A stretch of DNA of 64,000 nucleotides, from positions 1-64,000 of the forward strand of contig NZ_JACRAW010000079.1 in assembly GCF_016213215.1 (NCBI RefSeq), given 5' to 3'. Below, in pieces: positions 44,949 through 52,895 of the stretch. The position numbers and the translations under genes are program-made. The stretch is from Bradyrhizobium sp. GTDB lineage: Bacteria > Pseudomonadota > Alphaproteobacteria > Rhizobiales > Xanthobacteraceae. Below the pieces are notes generated by a model that saw only the letters and a program-made list of their open reading frames with translations, was not told where the DNA came from and made no database searches. Every line of letters starts with the position of its first letter. Position 1 is the stretch's first letter.

Positions 44949-45300
44949 GAGCGTGCCCCTTGAGGAAACAATCCCTGCCTACCCCTTGTCTTGGCCTCAC
45001 TCAAATTCTGTTCAGGACCGCGCAGGACGTGCCCGGCCAATTCAGCCTTCTGGGCTCGCTGCAATACCGCTCGCTCAGGCGGCGATTCGTTCCGACAAGC
45101 CGCATGCCGACTCCCCAGTCTTTCGCTAATTGAAATCACTCGCATTTATGTCCCGATTGTTTCGTCGTCCGGGGTGCGACGAAACAATTCGGCCGGCGAC
45201 GAAACCATTTTCCGCTTCTCGTGGAGACGTCCCGAAACGTTCGCTCATTAACACTCCGCCCAACAAACGCCGCCGGTCGCGGCGCCAAGGGGAGCGTGTC
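44949..45300. other. Regulatory intergenic region before the ECF sigma gene
   Basis: 352 bases with no gene. Holds the 12-bp dyad at 45156-45188 and presumably promoters for the divergent dehydrogenase and sigma genes. Confidence 0.55.
45156..45188. promoter_or_regulatory. Perfect 12-bp inverted repeat upstream of ECF sigma gene
   Basis: ATTGTTTCGTCG, nine bases, CGACGAAACAAT. The GACGAAAC half recurs at 45198-45205, and CGAAACAATT recurs downstream of the sigma gene (45993-46002). Operator or mRNA hairpin. Confidence 0.6.
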
Positions 45301-45912
45301 ATGCAGAACGTCGTCGCCATCAATGCAAAAGCCAGCCAAGGCATCATCGCTGCTCAGGTGACATCGGACGACATGCTGTTGGAGAGTATTGCCGGGGGCA
45401 GCCGCACGGCCATGCACACCCTCTATTGCCGTCACAACCTGCGCGTCTACCGCTTCATCCTGCGCATCGTGCGCGATGCCACCACGGCTGAAGATCTTGT
45501 CAGCCAGGTCTTCCTCGACGTGTGGCGTACCGCCAGGCATTTCCAGGGGCGCTCGCAGGTCTCGACCTGGCTGTTGTCGATTGCGCGTTACAAGGCGCTG
45601 ACCGCACTGCGCCAGCGGCGCTTCGAGGACCTCGACCAGGAGGACGTGAGGGAAATTCCCGACCAGGCGGACACGCCGGAAACTTCGCTGGATCGCACCG
45701 ACACCAGAGCCATTCTGCGCGCCTGCGTGGCCAAGCTGTCGCCGGCGCACCGCGAGATCATCAACCTCGTCTACTACCATGAGAAGTCGGTGGAGGAGGT
45801 CGGCCAGATCATCGGTATCCCACAGAGCACGGTGAAGACGCGCATGTTCTACGCCCGCAAGCAGCTGGCCGACTTGCTTAAGGGTGCCGGCGTCGATCGG
45901 TTTGCCGCCTGA
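45301..45912 (+). CDS. ECF-type RNA polymerase sigma factor
   Basis: 203 residues from the ATG at 45301 (GGGGAG upstream); the frame is open to 45130 but starts inside the dyad region. Region 2 is AMHTLYCRHNLRVYRFILRIV, with AEDLVSQVFLDVWRTARHF; region 4 is LSPAHREIINLVYYHEKSVEEVGQ, with GIPQSTVKTRMFYARKQL. No anti-sigma gene follows: the next gene is on the far side of a terminator. Control may be transcriptional through the upstream dyad or by an unlinked anti-sigma factor. Confidence 0.92.
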   Translation: MQNVVAINAKASQGIIAAQVTSDDMLLESIAGGSRTAMHTLYCRHNLRVYRFILRIVRDATTAEDLVSQVFLDVWRTARHFQGRSQVSTWLLSIARYKALTALRQRRFEDLDQEDVREIPDQADTPETSLDRTDTRAILRACVAKLSPAHREIINLVYYHEKSVEEVGQIIGIPQSTVKTRMFYARKQLADLLKGAGVDRFAA

Positions 45913-46088
45913 ATACCAGCACTTGCAATGCCTTAGAGGGTAATCGAGGCAACAATCCGCCTCGAGACCAGGGGTCCAGAAATTACCGGCCACGAAACAA
46001 TTGAAACAAACGGCAACATCACCTGGAAAAACTCGCCCCCTATACAGATCCTCACACGGTTTTGGTTAAACCTCCCAAGGACCTCCAG

Positions 46089-46126
46089 CGACCCGGACGG
46101 GATGCCCCCTTCCGGGTCGTTTTGTA
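46089..46126 (+). terminator. Rho-independent terminator after the ECF sigma gene
   Basis: CGACCCGGA and TCCGGGTCG form a perfect 9-bp stem with a 13-base loop, followed by TTTTGTATTATTT. It ends the sigma transcript about 180 bases after the stop. The rest of 45913-46320 shows no gene. Confidence 0.8.
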
Positions 46127-46320
46127 TTATTTCACCGCGCAGATCGTCCACGCGCCCGGCTCTCTCTCCCAATCGGATCGATGGCGAGAAAGAATTGCGA
46201 CGAGGGCTCGCGAGGCATTCGCGTGCCATATAAGCTCCGCCCGCCATCAACTTGCCATCAAGCTGGCCCTGAGATTTGATGGTTTTTATGATTTGCCTTG
46301 GCAGCGGGGAGAAGCGCTTC

Positions 46321-46914
46321 ATGACGAAATTTCGTCACCTGAGCTGGATGATGATGGCCGCGGTCGGCCTGACGATCTCGATCGCGCCAAGTCGCGCCCA
46401 GCAGCCTGACGTCGGCGACCAGCCCGGCCTGATCGCGGACGACAGCTACCAGCAGGATCCCGAATGGCGCAAGCAGGTCGTGTATTATCGTACCACCGAA
46501 GCGCCAGGCACGATCATCGTCTCGACTGCCGAGCGCCATCTTTATCTGGTCCAGCCCGGCGGGCGCGCCATCCGTTACGGCATCGGAGTGGGACGCCAGG
46601 GCTTCCAATGGCAGGGCCTTATGAACATCACGAAAAAGGCGGAGTGGCCCGACTGGACGCCGCCGCCGGAGATGATCCAGCGCCAGCCATATCTGCCGCG
46701 CTTCATGGCGGGCGGCCCGGGCAATCCGCTCGGCGCCCGCGCCATGTATCTCGGCACCACGGTCTACCGGATTCACGGCACCAACCGGCCTGACACCATC
46801 GGCACCGCCGTCTCCTCCGGCTGCTTCCGGCTGGTCAATGCCGACGTGATGGACCTCTATGACCGCGTCCCGGTCGGCACCAAGGTCATCGTACGGCAGA
46901 AGCCCGAGCTCTAG
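46321..46914 (+). CDS. L,D-transpeptidase (ErfK/YbiS/YcfS/YnhG type), exported
   Basis: 197 residues from the ATG at 46321 with GGGGAG upstream. Signal peptide includes MMMAAVGLTISIA with cleavage near SRAQ. YkuD domain from about residue 60 (GTIIVSTAERHLYLVQPGGRA) with the catalytic segment YRIHGTNRPDTIGTAVSSGCFRL. The usual SHGC is SSGC here, a Ser/Thr variant common in alphaproteobacterial members; the catalytic Cys is kept. Cross-links peptidoglycan in the periplasm. Confidence 0.92.
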   Translation: MTKFRHLSWMMMAAVGLTISIAPSRAQQPDVGDQPGLIADDSYQQDPEWRKQVVYYRTTEAPGTIIVSTAERHLYLVQPGGRAIRYGIGVGRQGFQWQGLMNITKKAEWPDWTPPPEMIQRQPYLPRFMAGGPGNPLGARAMYLGTTVYRIHGTNRPDTIGTAVSSGCFRLVNADVMDLYDRVPVGTKVIVRQKPEL

Positions 46915-46959
46915 GCTCAGGCTCCAGCCCGTTCTTATCCTTCCATTGAGAGACAAATC

Positions 46960-48018
46960 ATGCGCACATTTCGAGGCGGCCTGCTGATCGGGCTTGCGGT
47001 CGCCATTCTGGTTGCCGCTGTGGCCGTTACCTATGAAAGATACGACACGCGCACCTTGAAGCGGACGGTCCGCCGCGGCGATGTGCTGTGCGGCGTCAAC
47101 AAGGGCCTGCCGGGCTTCTCCTATCGCGACGACACCGCCAGCATGCCCGACAATGAGAGCGGGTGGACCGGCTTTGACGTCGATTTCTGCCGCGCGGTGG
47201 CGGCGGCGATCTTCAATGATCCGAACAAGGCCAGGTTCATTGCGCTCGATGCCAACGAGCGCTTCAAGGAGCTGCAGAGCCGGAAAGTGGACATCCTCTC
47301 GCGCAACTCGACCTGGAGCATGGCGCGCGAGCTCGAATACGACCTCTATTTCCCGGCGGTCGCCTACTATGACGGCGCGGGATTCATGCTGCCGCGTTCG
47401 CGCAACATCGATTCGGCGTTGGACCTTTCCGGCAGCAAGGTCTGCGTGCAGTCGGCAACGACCACGGCGCTCCATCTCACCGACTATTTCCGTGCCAACA
47501 ACATAAAGTATGAAGAGGTGAAGTTCGACAAGCTGGACGACGTGGTCAAAGCCTACGATTCCGGCAAATGCGACACCTTGACCGCGGACGTCTCGCAGCT
47601 TTACGCGCTGCGGCTCAACCTGACCAAGCCCGGCGACCACAGCATCCTTCCCGACATGATCTCCAAGGAGCCGCTGGCTCCGGTGGTGCGCCAGCGCGAC
47701 GACGACTGGATGATGATCGTCAAGTGGACGCTGTATGCGATGATCAATGCCGAGGAGCTCGGCGTCACCTCGAAGAATATCGACGAGGCGATGAAGTCGA
47801 AGAAGCCCGAGGTGATGCGCCTGGTCGGCACCGACGGCAACTACGGCGAGCAGCTCGGGCTTACCAAAGATTGGGCGGCGCGCATCATCCGCCACGTCGG
47901 CAATTACGGCGAGATGTATGACCGCAACATCGGAAGCGGCTCCAAGCTGAAGATCCCGCGAGGGATGAACCAGCTCTGGAACGCGGGCGGAGTTCAATAC
48001 GCGCCGCCGATCAGGTGA
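46960..48018 (+). CDS. AapJ-like amino acid ABC transporter substrate-binding protein
   Basis: 352 residues. The N-terminal hydrophobic stretch (GGLLIGLAVAILVAAVAV) acts as signal or anchor. Mature start LKRTVRRGDVLCGVNKGLPGFSY, then GWTGFDVDFCRAVAAAIF, is the general L-amino acid binding protein (AapJ/BztA) pattern. SRNSTWSMAREL, VCVQSATTTALHLTDYF and NYGEMYDRNIG continue the match. No aapQMP genes are adjacent, so it is an orphan binding protein here. Confidence 0.88.
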   Translation: MRTFRGGLLIGLAVAILVAAVAVTYERYDTRTLKRTVRRGDVLCGVNKGLPGFSYRDDTASMPDNESGWTGFDVDFCRAVAAAIFNDPNKARFIALDANERFKELQSRKVDILSRNSTWSMARELEYDLYFPAVAYYDGAGFMLPRSRNIDSALDLSGSKVCVQSATTTALHLTDYFRANNIKYEEVKFDKLDDVVKAYDSGKCDTLTADVSQLYALRLNLTKPGDHSILPDMISKEPLAPVVRQRDDDWMMIVKWTLYAMINAEELGVTSKNIDEAMKSKKPEVMRLVGTDGNYGEQLGLTKDWAARIIRHVGNYGEMYDRNIGSGSKLKIPRGMNQLWNAGGVQYAPPIR

Positions 48019-48080
48019 CCTCATTCCGGGGGCGCGCATCAGCGCGAACCCGGAAGCTCGATAGCAGTCCTGCCAATCAT

Positions 48081-48110
48081 CGTCATGCCCGGCCTTGTGC
48101 CGGGCATTGA
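48081..48110. repeat. Short palindromic repeat, family C
   Basis: CGTCATGCCCGGCCTTGTGC then CGGGCATTGA. Stem TGCCCGGC/GCCGGGCA. Confidence 0.65.
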
Positions 48111-48139
48111 CTTTTGCAGCCGCAGATATCGGCGTCTCA

Positions 48140-48242
48140 CCTCATCCCTGAGGAGCGCGAAAGCGCGTCTCGAAGAATGGAGGCCCGTATCGGGCCTCAT
48201 GGTTCGAGACGCCGCGCGAGAGCGCGGCTCCTCACCATGAGG
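48140..48242. repeat. Interspersed palindromic repeat, family B
   Basis: CCTCATCCCTGAGGAGCGCG ... CCTCATGGTTCGAGACGC ... CTCCTCACCATGAGG. Immediately 3' of the acyl-CoA dehydrogenase gene. Confidence 0.8.
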
Positions 48243-48252
48243 GGATACAGTC

Positions 48253-49392
48253 TCAATACCCCCTTGCCCGCGCCAGCTGCTCGGCGTGGAAATTGGCATC
48301 GCCGAACAGCTCCTCGCAGACGCGAGCCCGCTTCATGAAGAAGCCGATGTCGAACTGGTCGGTCATGCCCATGCCGCCATGCATCTGCACGCCCTCCTGC
48401 ACGGCGCGTGTTGCGGTCACCCCGGCTCGCGCCTTGGCAACCGCGACCGCCGCGGCGGCGTTGGCGAAATCGCCGTCAAGCGTCTGCAGAGCCTTCAAGA
48501 CTGCCGCGCGGGTGATCTCGATGTCGATATAGAGCTGGGCGGCGCGGTGCTGCAGGGCCTGGAACTCGCCGATGGGCTTGCCGAACTGCTTGCGCTGCTT
48601 CAGGTACTCGACGGTGCGACCGAACACCTCTTCGCTCAGGCCGACCATTTCGGAAGCGACCGCGCCGCTGCCGATGTTGAGCACGACGTCGAGCGGCGCA
48701 AAGCCCTGGTCGACTTCGCCGAGCACGCCGTCGACGTCGACCTCCACATTGTTGAACTCGATCCGTGCCGCGTTATGAGCGTCGACCATGACGGTGCGCT
48801 CGATGGCGATGCCCTTGGCCCTGGGATTGATCAGGAACAGCGTCAGCCCGTCACGCTCGCCGGCCGAGCCGGCAGTGCGCGCCGCAACGATCAGAAGATC
48901 AGCGACATGGCCGTCGACCACCAGCGCCTTGGCGCCGTTGAGCTTGAACCCGTTGCCGGAGCGAGATGCCTGCAGGCTGGTCTGCAACGGGCGATGCTTG
49001 GCGCCTTCGTCGACGGCCAGGCTCGCCAGTAGCGCGCCGGAGGCGATCTTCGGCAGATATTCGGACTTCTGCGCAGCATTGCCGGCGCGGGCGAGCGCGG
49101 AGGCGGCGACGACGCCGGTCGAAAGAAACGGCGAGGGCATCAAGGTGCGGCCGATCTCCTCCATGACGACGCCGGCCTCGACGCAGCCCAGCCCACTGCC
49201 GCCGAACTCTTCCGGCACCAGCAGGCCGGCAAAGCCCATCTCGGCAAAAGCTTGCCATAGATCGCGGGAGAAGCCGGTGGCATCGCGCGAGTCGCGCAGG
49301 TGCCGCAGATGCGACACCGGCGCCTTGTCGCTGATCAGGCCGCGCGCGCTGTCGCGGAGCATCGATTGTTCTTCGGTAAGGACGAGGGCCAT
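48253..49392 (-). CDS. Acyl-CoA dehydrogenase (first of a pair)
   Basis: 379 residues from the ATG at 49392. MALVLTEEQSMLRDSARG begins the N-terminal helical domain; FAEMGFAGLLVPEEFGGSGLG and the C-terminal MHGGMGMTDQFDIGFFMKRARV follow the family. The mid-domain FAD-contact segments are loosely conserved. A second acyl-CoA dehydrogenase gene lies upstream on the same strand, separated by a repeat. Such pairs often form heteromers acting on bulky CoA esters (steroid or terpenoid side chains), but the substrate cannot be read here. Confidence 0.88.
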   Translation of the reverse strand: MALVLTEEQSMLRDSARGLISDKAPVSHLRHLRDSRDATGFSRDLWQAFAEMGFAGLLVPEEFGGSGLGCVEAGVVMEEIGRTLMPSPFLSTGVVAASALARAGNAAQKSEYLPKIASGALLASLAVDEGAKHRPLQTSLQASRSGNGFKLNGAKALVVDGHVADLLIVAARTAGSAGERDGLTLFLINPRAKGIAIERTVMVDAHNAARIEFNNVEVDVDGVLGEVDQGFAPLDVVLNIGSGAVASEMVGLSEEVFGRTVEYLKQRKQFGKPIGEFQALQHRAAQLYIDIEITRAAVLKALQTLDGDFANAAAAVAVAKARAGVTATRAVQEGVQMHGGMGMTDQFDIGFFMKRARVCEELFGDANFHAEQLARARGY

Positions 49393-49439
49393 AAGCGGGC
49401 TCCGAGAAAATGACTGTTCGACTGAATTCTGGTGTTGAT

Positions 49440-49531
49440 CCTCATGGTGAGGAGGCGCGATCGCGCCGTCTCGAACCATGAGGCCGACGCATCCTTCGAG
49501 ACGCGGCCTTCGACCGCTCCTCAGGATGAGG
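49440..49531. repeat. Interspersed palindromic repeat, family B
   Basis: CCTCATGGTGAGGAGGCGCG, CGTCTCGAACCATGAGG, CATCCTTCGAGACGC, CTCCTCAGGATGAGG. Inserted between the two acyl-CoA dehydrogenase genes. Confidence 0.85.
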
Positions 49532-49538
49532 AGTTACT

Positions 49539-50723
49539 CTAAGCCCCGGGCAGGTCGAGGATGCGCTTGGCAACGATGCCGAGCATCACCTCGCTGGTTC
49601 CGCCTTCGATCGAGTTGGCCTTGGTGCGCAGCCAGGCGCGCGGACGGGCGCCGTCCTTGGAGCGTTCACCCTCCCATTCCAGCGCGTCGATGCCGCCGGC
49701 CGACATCAGGATCTCGTGGCGGCGCTTGTTGAGCTCGGTGCCGTAATATTTCATCGCCGAAGAGAAGGCCGGATGGGCCTGGCCCGCCTTGGCGAGATCG
49801 GTCGTCCGTTCGGCCGCAGCGGCAAGCGCCGCCTCGTCGACCTCGAACGTCGCGATCTGGCTGCGCAGGATCGCATCGCCCAGGCGCCCCTGCCCGTCGC
49901 TGCCGACGGAATCGGCGGCGATCTGGCCGAGCGGACGTCCCGCGCCGCGCTCGCCCATGCCGGAGATCATCGCGCGCTCGTGCTGCAGCAGATACTTCGC
50001 CACATCCCAGCCGCGGTTGATCTGCCCGACCACATGGGACTTCGGCACCCGCACGTTGTCGAAGAAGGTTTCGCAGAACGGCGAATAGCCGGAGATCAGG
50101 AGGATCGGCTTGGTCGAGACGCCCTTCGAGGCCATGTCGAACAGGATGAAGCTGATGCCGTCGTGCTTCTTGACGTTCGGATCCGTGCGCACGAGGCAGA
50201 AGATCCAGTCGGCGTAGTTGGCGTACGAGGTCCAGATCTTCTGGCCGTTGATGATGAAATGATCGCCGTCGCTCGTCGCGCGGGTCTGCAGCGACGCGAG
50301 GTCGGAACCCGCGTTCGGCTCGGAATAGCCCTGGCACCAGCGGATCAGGCCCGCGGCGATCTTCGGCAGATGTTCCTTCTTCTGCTCCTCGGTGCCATAC
50401 TTCAGGAGCGCCGGGCCGAGCATCCAGATCCCGAAGCTCGACAGCGGCAGCCGGGCGCCGATCGCCGCCATTTCCTCACGCAACACCTTGGTCTCGGCCG
50501 CATCCAGTCCGCCGCCGCCATATTCACGCGGCCAGTCCGGCACGGTCCAACCCTTGTCGCGCATGCGCTCGAACCAGACGCGCTGCGGCTCGGAGGAAAA
50601 CCTGGCGTTGCGGCCGCCCCAGAACACGTCGTCGTCGGAGACAGCGGGGCGCCGCATCTCGGCCGGGCAATTGGCCTCGAGCCAGGCGCGGGTTTCGCGG
50701 CGGAATTGTTCAAGATCAGCCAT
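49539..50723 (-). CDS. Acyl-CoA dehydrogenase (second of a pair)
   Basis: 394 residues from the ATG at 50723. MADLEQFRRETRAWLEANCP, then PREYGGGGLDAAETKVLREEM. The substrate/FAD core is well conserved: WCQGYSEPNAGSDLASLQTRA, GQKIWTSYANYADWIFCLVRT. The C-terminus SIEGGTSEVMLGIVAKRILDLP is the family ending. Motif quality is better than in its neighbour, so this is the likelier catalytic partner. Confidence 0.93.
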   Translation of the reverse strand: MADLEQFRRETRAWLEANCPAEMRRPAVSDDDVFWGGRNARFSSEPQRVWFERMRDKGWTVPDWPREYGGGGLDAAETKVLREEMAAIGARLPLSSFGIWMLGPALLKYGTEEQKKEHLPKIAAGLIRWCQGYSEPNAGSDLASLQTRATSDGDHFIINGQKIWTSYANYADWIFCLVRTDPNVKKHDGISFILFDMASKGVSTKPILLISGYSPFCETFFDNVRVPKSHVVGQINRGWDVAKYLLQHERAMISGMGERGAGRPLGQIAADSVGSDGQGRLGDAILRSQIATFEVDEAALAAAAERTTDLAKAGQAHPAFSSAMKYYGTELNKRRHEILMSAGGIDALEWEGERSKDGARPRAWLRTKANSIEGGTSEVMLGIVAKRILDLPGA

Positions 50724-50903
50724 GGTACGTTTCCGAAATTTGAGTTCGCTCGTTGCGGGCGACCTTAGCCATCGGGCTGCGGAATTCAACATCTTCCGCG
50801 CTCAACATCTTCCCGCCCCTCTTGCGTTCAGGCGCTACGCCGGGAGTCGGCATTCGGATATAGTCGCGCGGACCCAAGGATTGAAAACAAAGAGGAAACC
50901 AAG

Positions 50904-51449
50904 ATGCGCCTGAAGCTGCTTTCGCCTGGCGAAATGAGCGAGGACCAGAAACAAACGTACGACGAATCGATCGCCGGCAGGCGCGGCGCCCCGCCTCCGC
51001 CGATGATGGCCTGGCTCAACAGCCCGGAGATGGCGCGGCACGCCACGCGGCTCGGTGCCGTCCTGCGCTTCGACACCGTATTTCCGGCCGAGCTATCCGA
51101 GATCGCGATTCTGGTCACTGCGCGACACTGGACCTCGCATTACGAGTGGTATGCTCATAAACGACTGGCGCTGAAGGGCGGCCTCGATCCGGAGATCATC
51201 GACGATATCCGCGACCGCCGCACGCCGCAGTTCGACGATCCCACGGCCAGGATGATCTACGACGTCGCCAAATCGCTGCATGAGGGCCACGGCCTGTCGC
51301 AAGGATTGTACGACGAGGCGATCAAGCTGCTCGGCGAGCGCGGGCTGGTCGAGGTCATCGGCCTGTGCGGCTACTACACGCTGGTATCGATGACGCTGAA
51401 CGCGTTCGAGTTCGATTTGCCGGAGGGCGAAATATCCGAGCTTGCGTAG
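50904..51449 (+). CDS. Carboxymuconolactone decarboxylase/AhpD-fold protein
   Basis: 181 residues, GAGGAAACC before the ATG. The AhpD-like helical core has LSEIAILVTARHWTSHYEWYAHKRLA (motif ARHWTSHYEWYAH) and YYTLVSMTLNAFEFDLPEGE near the end. The CxxC peroxidase pair of AhpD is absent, so it belongs to the lactone-decarboxylase-like branch. Divergent from the acyl-CoA dehydrogenase pair across 180 bases; such genes often accompany aromatic or fatty acid breakdown. The reaction is unknown. Confidence 0.85.
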   Translation: MRLKLLSPGEMSEDQKQTYDESIAGRRGAPPPPMMAWLNSPEMARHATRLGAVLRFDTVFPAELSEIAILVTARHWTSHYEWYAHKRLALKGGLDPEIIDDIRDRRTPQFDDPTARMIYDVAKSLHEGHGLSQGLYDEAIKLLGERGLVEVIGLCGYYTLVSMTLNAFEFDLPEGEISELA

Positions 51450-51471
51450 ACGCAGGAGAGATCAATCTGGT

Positions 51472-51549
51472 CGTTGCGAGGAGAGACAGCGACGAAGCAA
51501 ATCCAGTCTTACCGCTTCTCTGGACTGCTTCGCTTTGCTCGCAATGACG
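51472..51549. repeat. Interspersed palindromic repeat, family A, overlapping a gene end
   Basis: CGTTGCGAGGAGAGACAGCG, GAAGCAAATCCAG, then CTGGACTGCTTCGC and CTCGCAATGACG. Its right half supplies the stop and last codons of the minus-strand MFS gene. Confidence 0.8.
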
Positions 51550-52777
51550 CGATTGCGGTCCGGCCGCGCACCATGATCAGCGCCGCCGCCGCCAGCTCGA
51601 GCGCGATGCAGGCGTAGAACGGCAATGAATAGCCGCCGGAGAGATCGCGCAACAGCCCGACCACGCCGGGACCGAAGGCGTAGGTGACCTGGTTGATCGC
51701 GGTGACGAGGCTGATCAACACGCCGAAGGAGCGCGGATCGAACTCCTGTTGCACGATCAGCGACGGCAGCGTGATCAGGTTGCCGACGGAAAAGCCGAAC
51801 AGCGCGCAGGCCGCGATCAGCACGATGTCGTTGTGCAGGTTGATGATGACCACGAGCGCCCCGGCCTGGCTGACGAAGGAGAGCGCGGAGGCAAGCCGCT
51901 GGTTGAGCCGATCGATCACGGTCGAGAACGAGACGCGGCCGACCACTGCCATCGCGGTCAACAGCGCGACCGCCACGGCCGCGCGCTCGCGACCGACGAG
52001 CGGGTCGAGGAACGAGATCAGGTGCACGATGAAGCCGACCTGGGCGAACAGCACCAGCGAGAAAGCGATCACGACCGAAAGAAAGCCGACGTCGCCCAGT
52101 GCCTGGCGGCGGACCTGCGCCGGGGACCGCATGTTCGCAGCGGTCGATCGGGCGAGCCAGCCATGTCGGTCGGGCGGTTGCCCGACGAAAAGAAGGATGA
52201 GCGGCACCAGCACCACGATCATCAATCCGGCTGTGCCGAACATCGCGCCGGAGAACCCGACATGCGCGATCGCGTACACGAGGAGCGGCACACCGACGAT
52301 GCCGCCGAAGCTCGCGCCGTTCAGCGCAAGACTGATCGCCATGCCGCGCTTCTGGTCGAACCAGAGGCTGACCGTGTTGGTGATCATGGCAAGGCTGGTC
52401 CCGGCCCAGCCGAAGGCAAGCACCGCATCGGCCACATAAAGCTGCCAGGGCTCGCGCACCGCGCCCATCGAGACCGCGGCCGCGGCCATCGCCAGCGTTC
52501 CCGCCAGGAGGCAGGCGCGCGGGCCGAACGTCCTGATCGCCTCTCCGACGAAAACGACGATGAGCGCGCCGAACAGATAGAAAAACGTTGTTCCCATGGA
52601 GATCAGCGAAGCCGGCCAGCCGTGCTGGCGATACAACTCGGCGACGTAGACGCTCTGGCCGTAGAACCCGAGCCCCCAGCCGAAGGTCGCGATCACGAAG
52701 CAGACCGCAACGATCCGCCAGCCTTCGTAACGAAGGGAGGATTCCTCGAATGGCGCGTTCTGCGGACTATCCAGCAT
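51509..52777 (-). CDS. MFS transporter (monocarboxylate/OFA-like)
   Basis: 422 residues with about twelve membrane helices. YEGWRIVAVCFVIATFGWGLGFYG opens TM1; loop WFDQKRGMAISLALNGASFGG near residue 140 is typical of MCT/OFA-type carriers of organic acids. Inner-membrane symporter. The last about 14 residues (TAIASLRAKRSSPEKR) are encoded by a family A repeat, so the original C-terminus was probably replaced. Substrate not assignable. Confidence 0.88.
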   Translation of the reverse strand: MLDSPQNAPFEESSLRYEGWRIVAVCFVIATFGWGLGFYGQSVYVAELYRQHGWPASLISMGTTFFYLFGALIVVFVGEAIRTFGPRACLLAGTLAMAAAAVSMGAVREPWQLYVADAVLAFGWAGTSLAMITNTVSLWFDQKRGMAISLALNGASFGGIVGVPLLVYAIAHVGFSGAMFGTAGLMIVVLVPLILLFVGQPPDRHGWLARSTAANMRSPAQVRRQALGDVGFLSVVIAFSLVLFAQVGFIVHLISFLDPLVGRERAAVAVALLTAMAVVGRVSFSTVIDRLNQRLASALSFVSQAGALVVIINLHNDIVLIAACALFGFSVGNLITLPSLIVQQEFDPRSFGVLISLVTAINQVTYAFGPGVVGLLRDLSGGYSLPFYACIALELAAAALIMVRGRTAIASLRAKRSSPEKR

Positions 52778-52895
52778 CTCATGCGCCTCTTGTCGTTTGC
52801 ACCGTCATGCCCCGGGCAGGAGGACATACCTAGCAGGGCAAACACCAACAGCGCTTCGATCTTCGTCGAAACATCACGTGCCTGGCCACCCGAAA

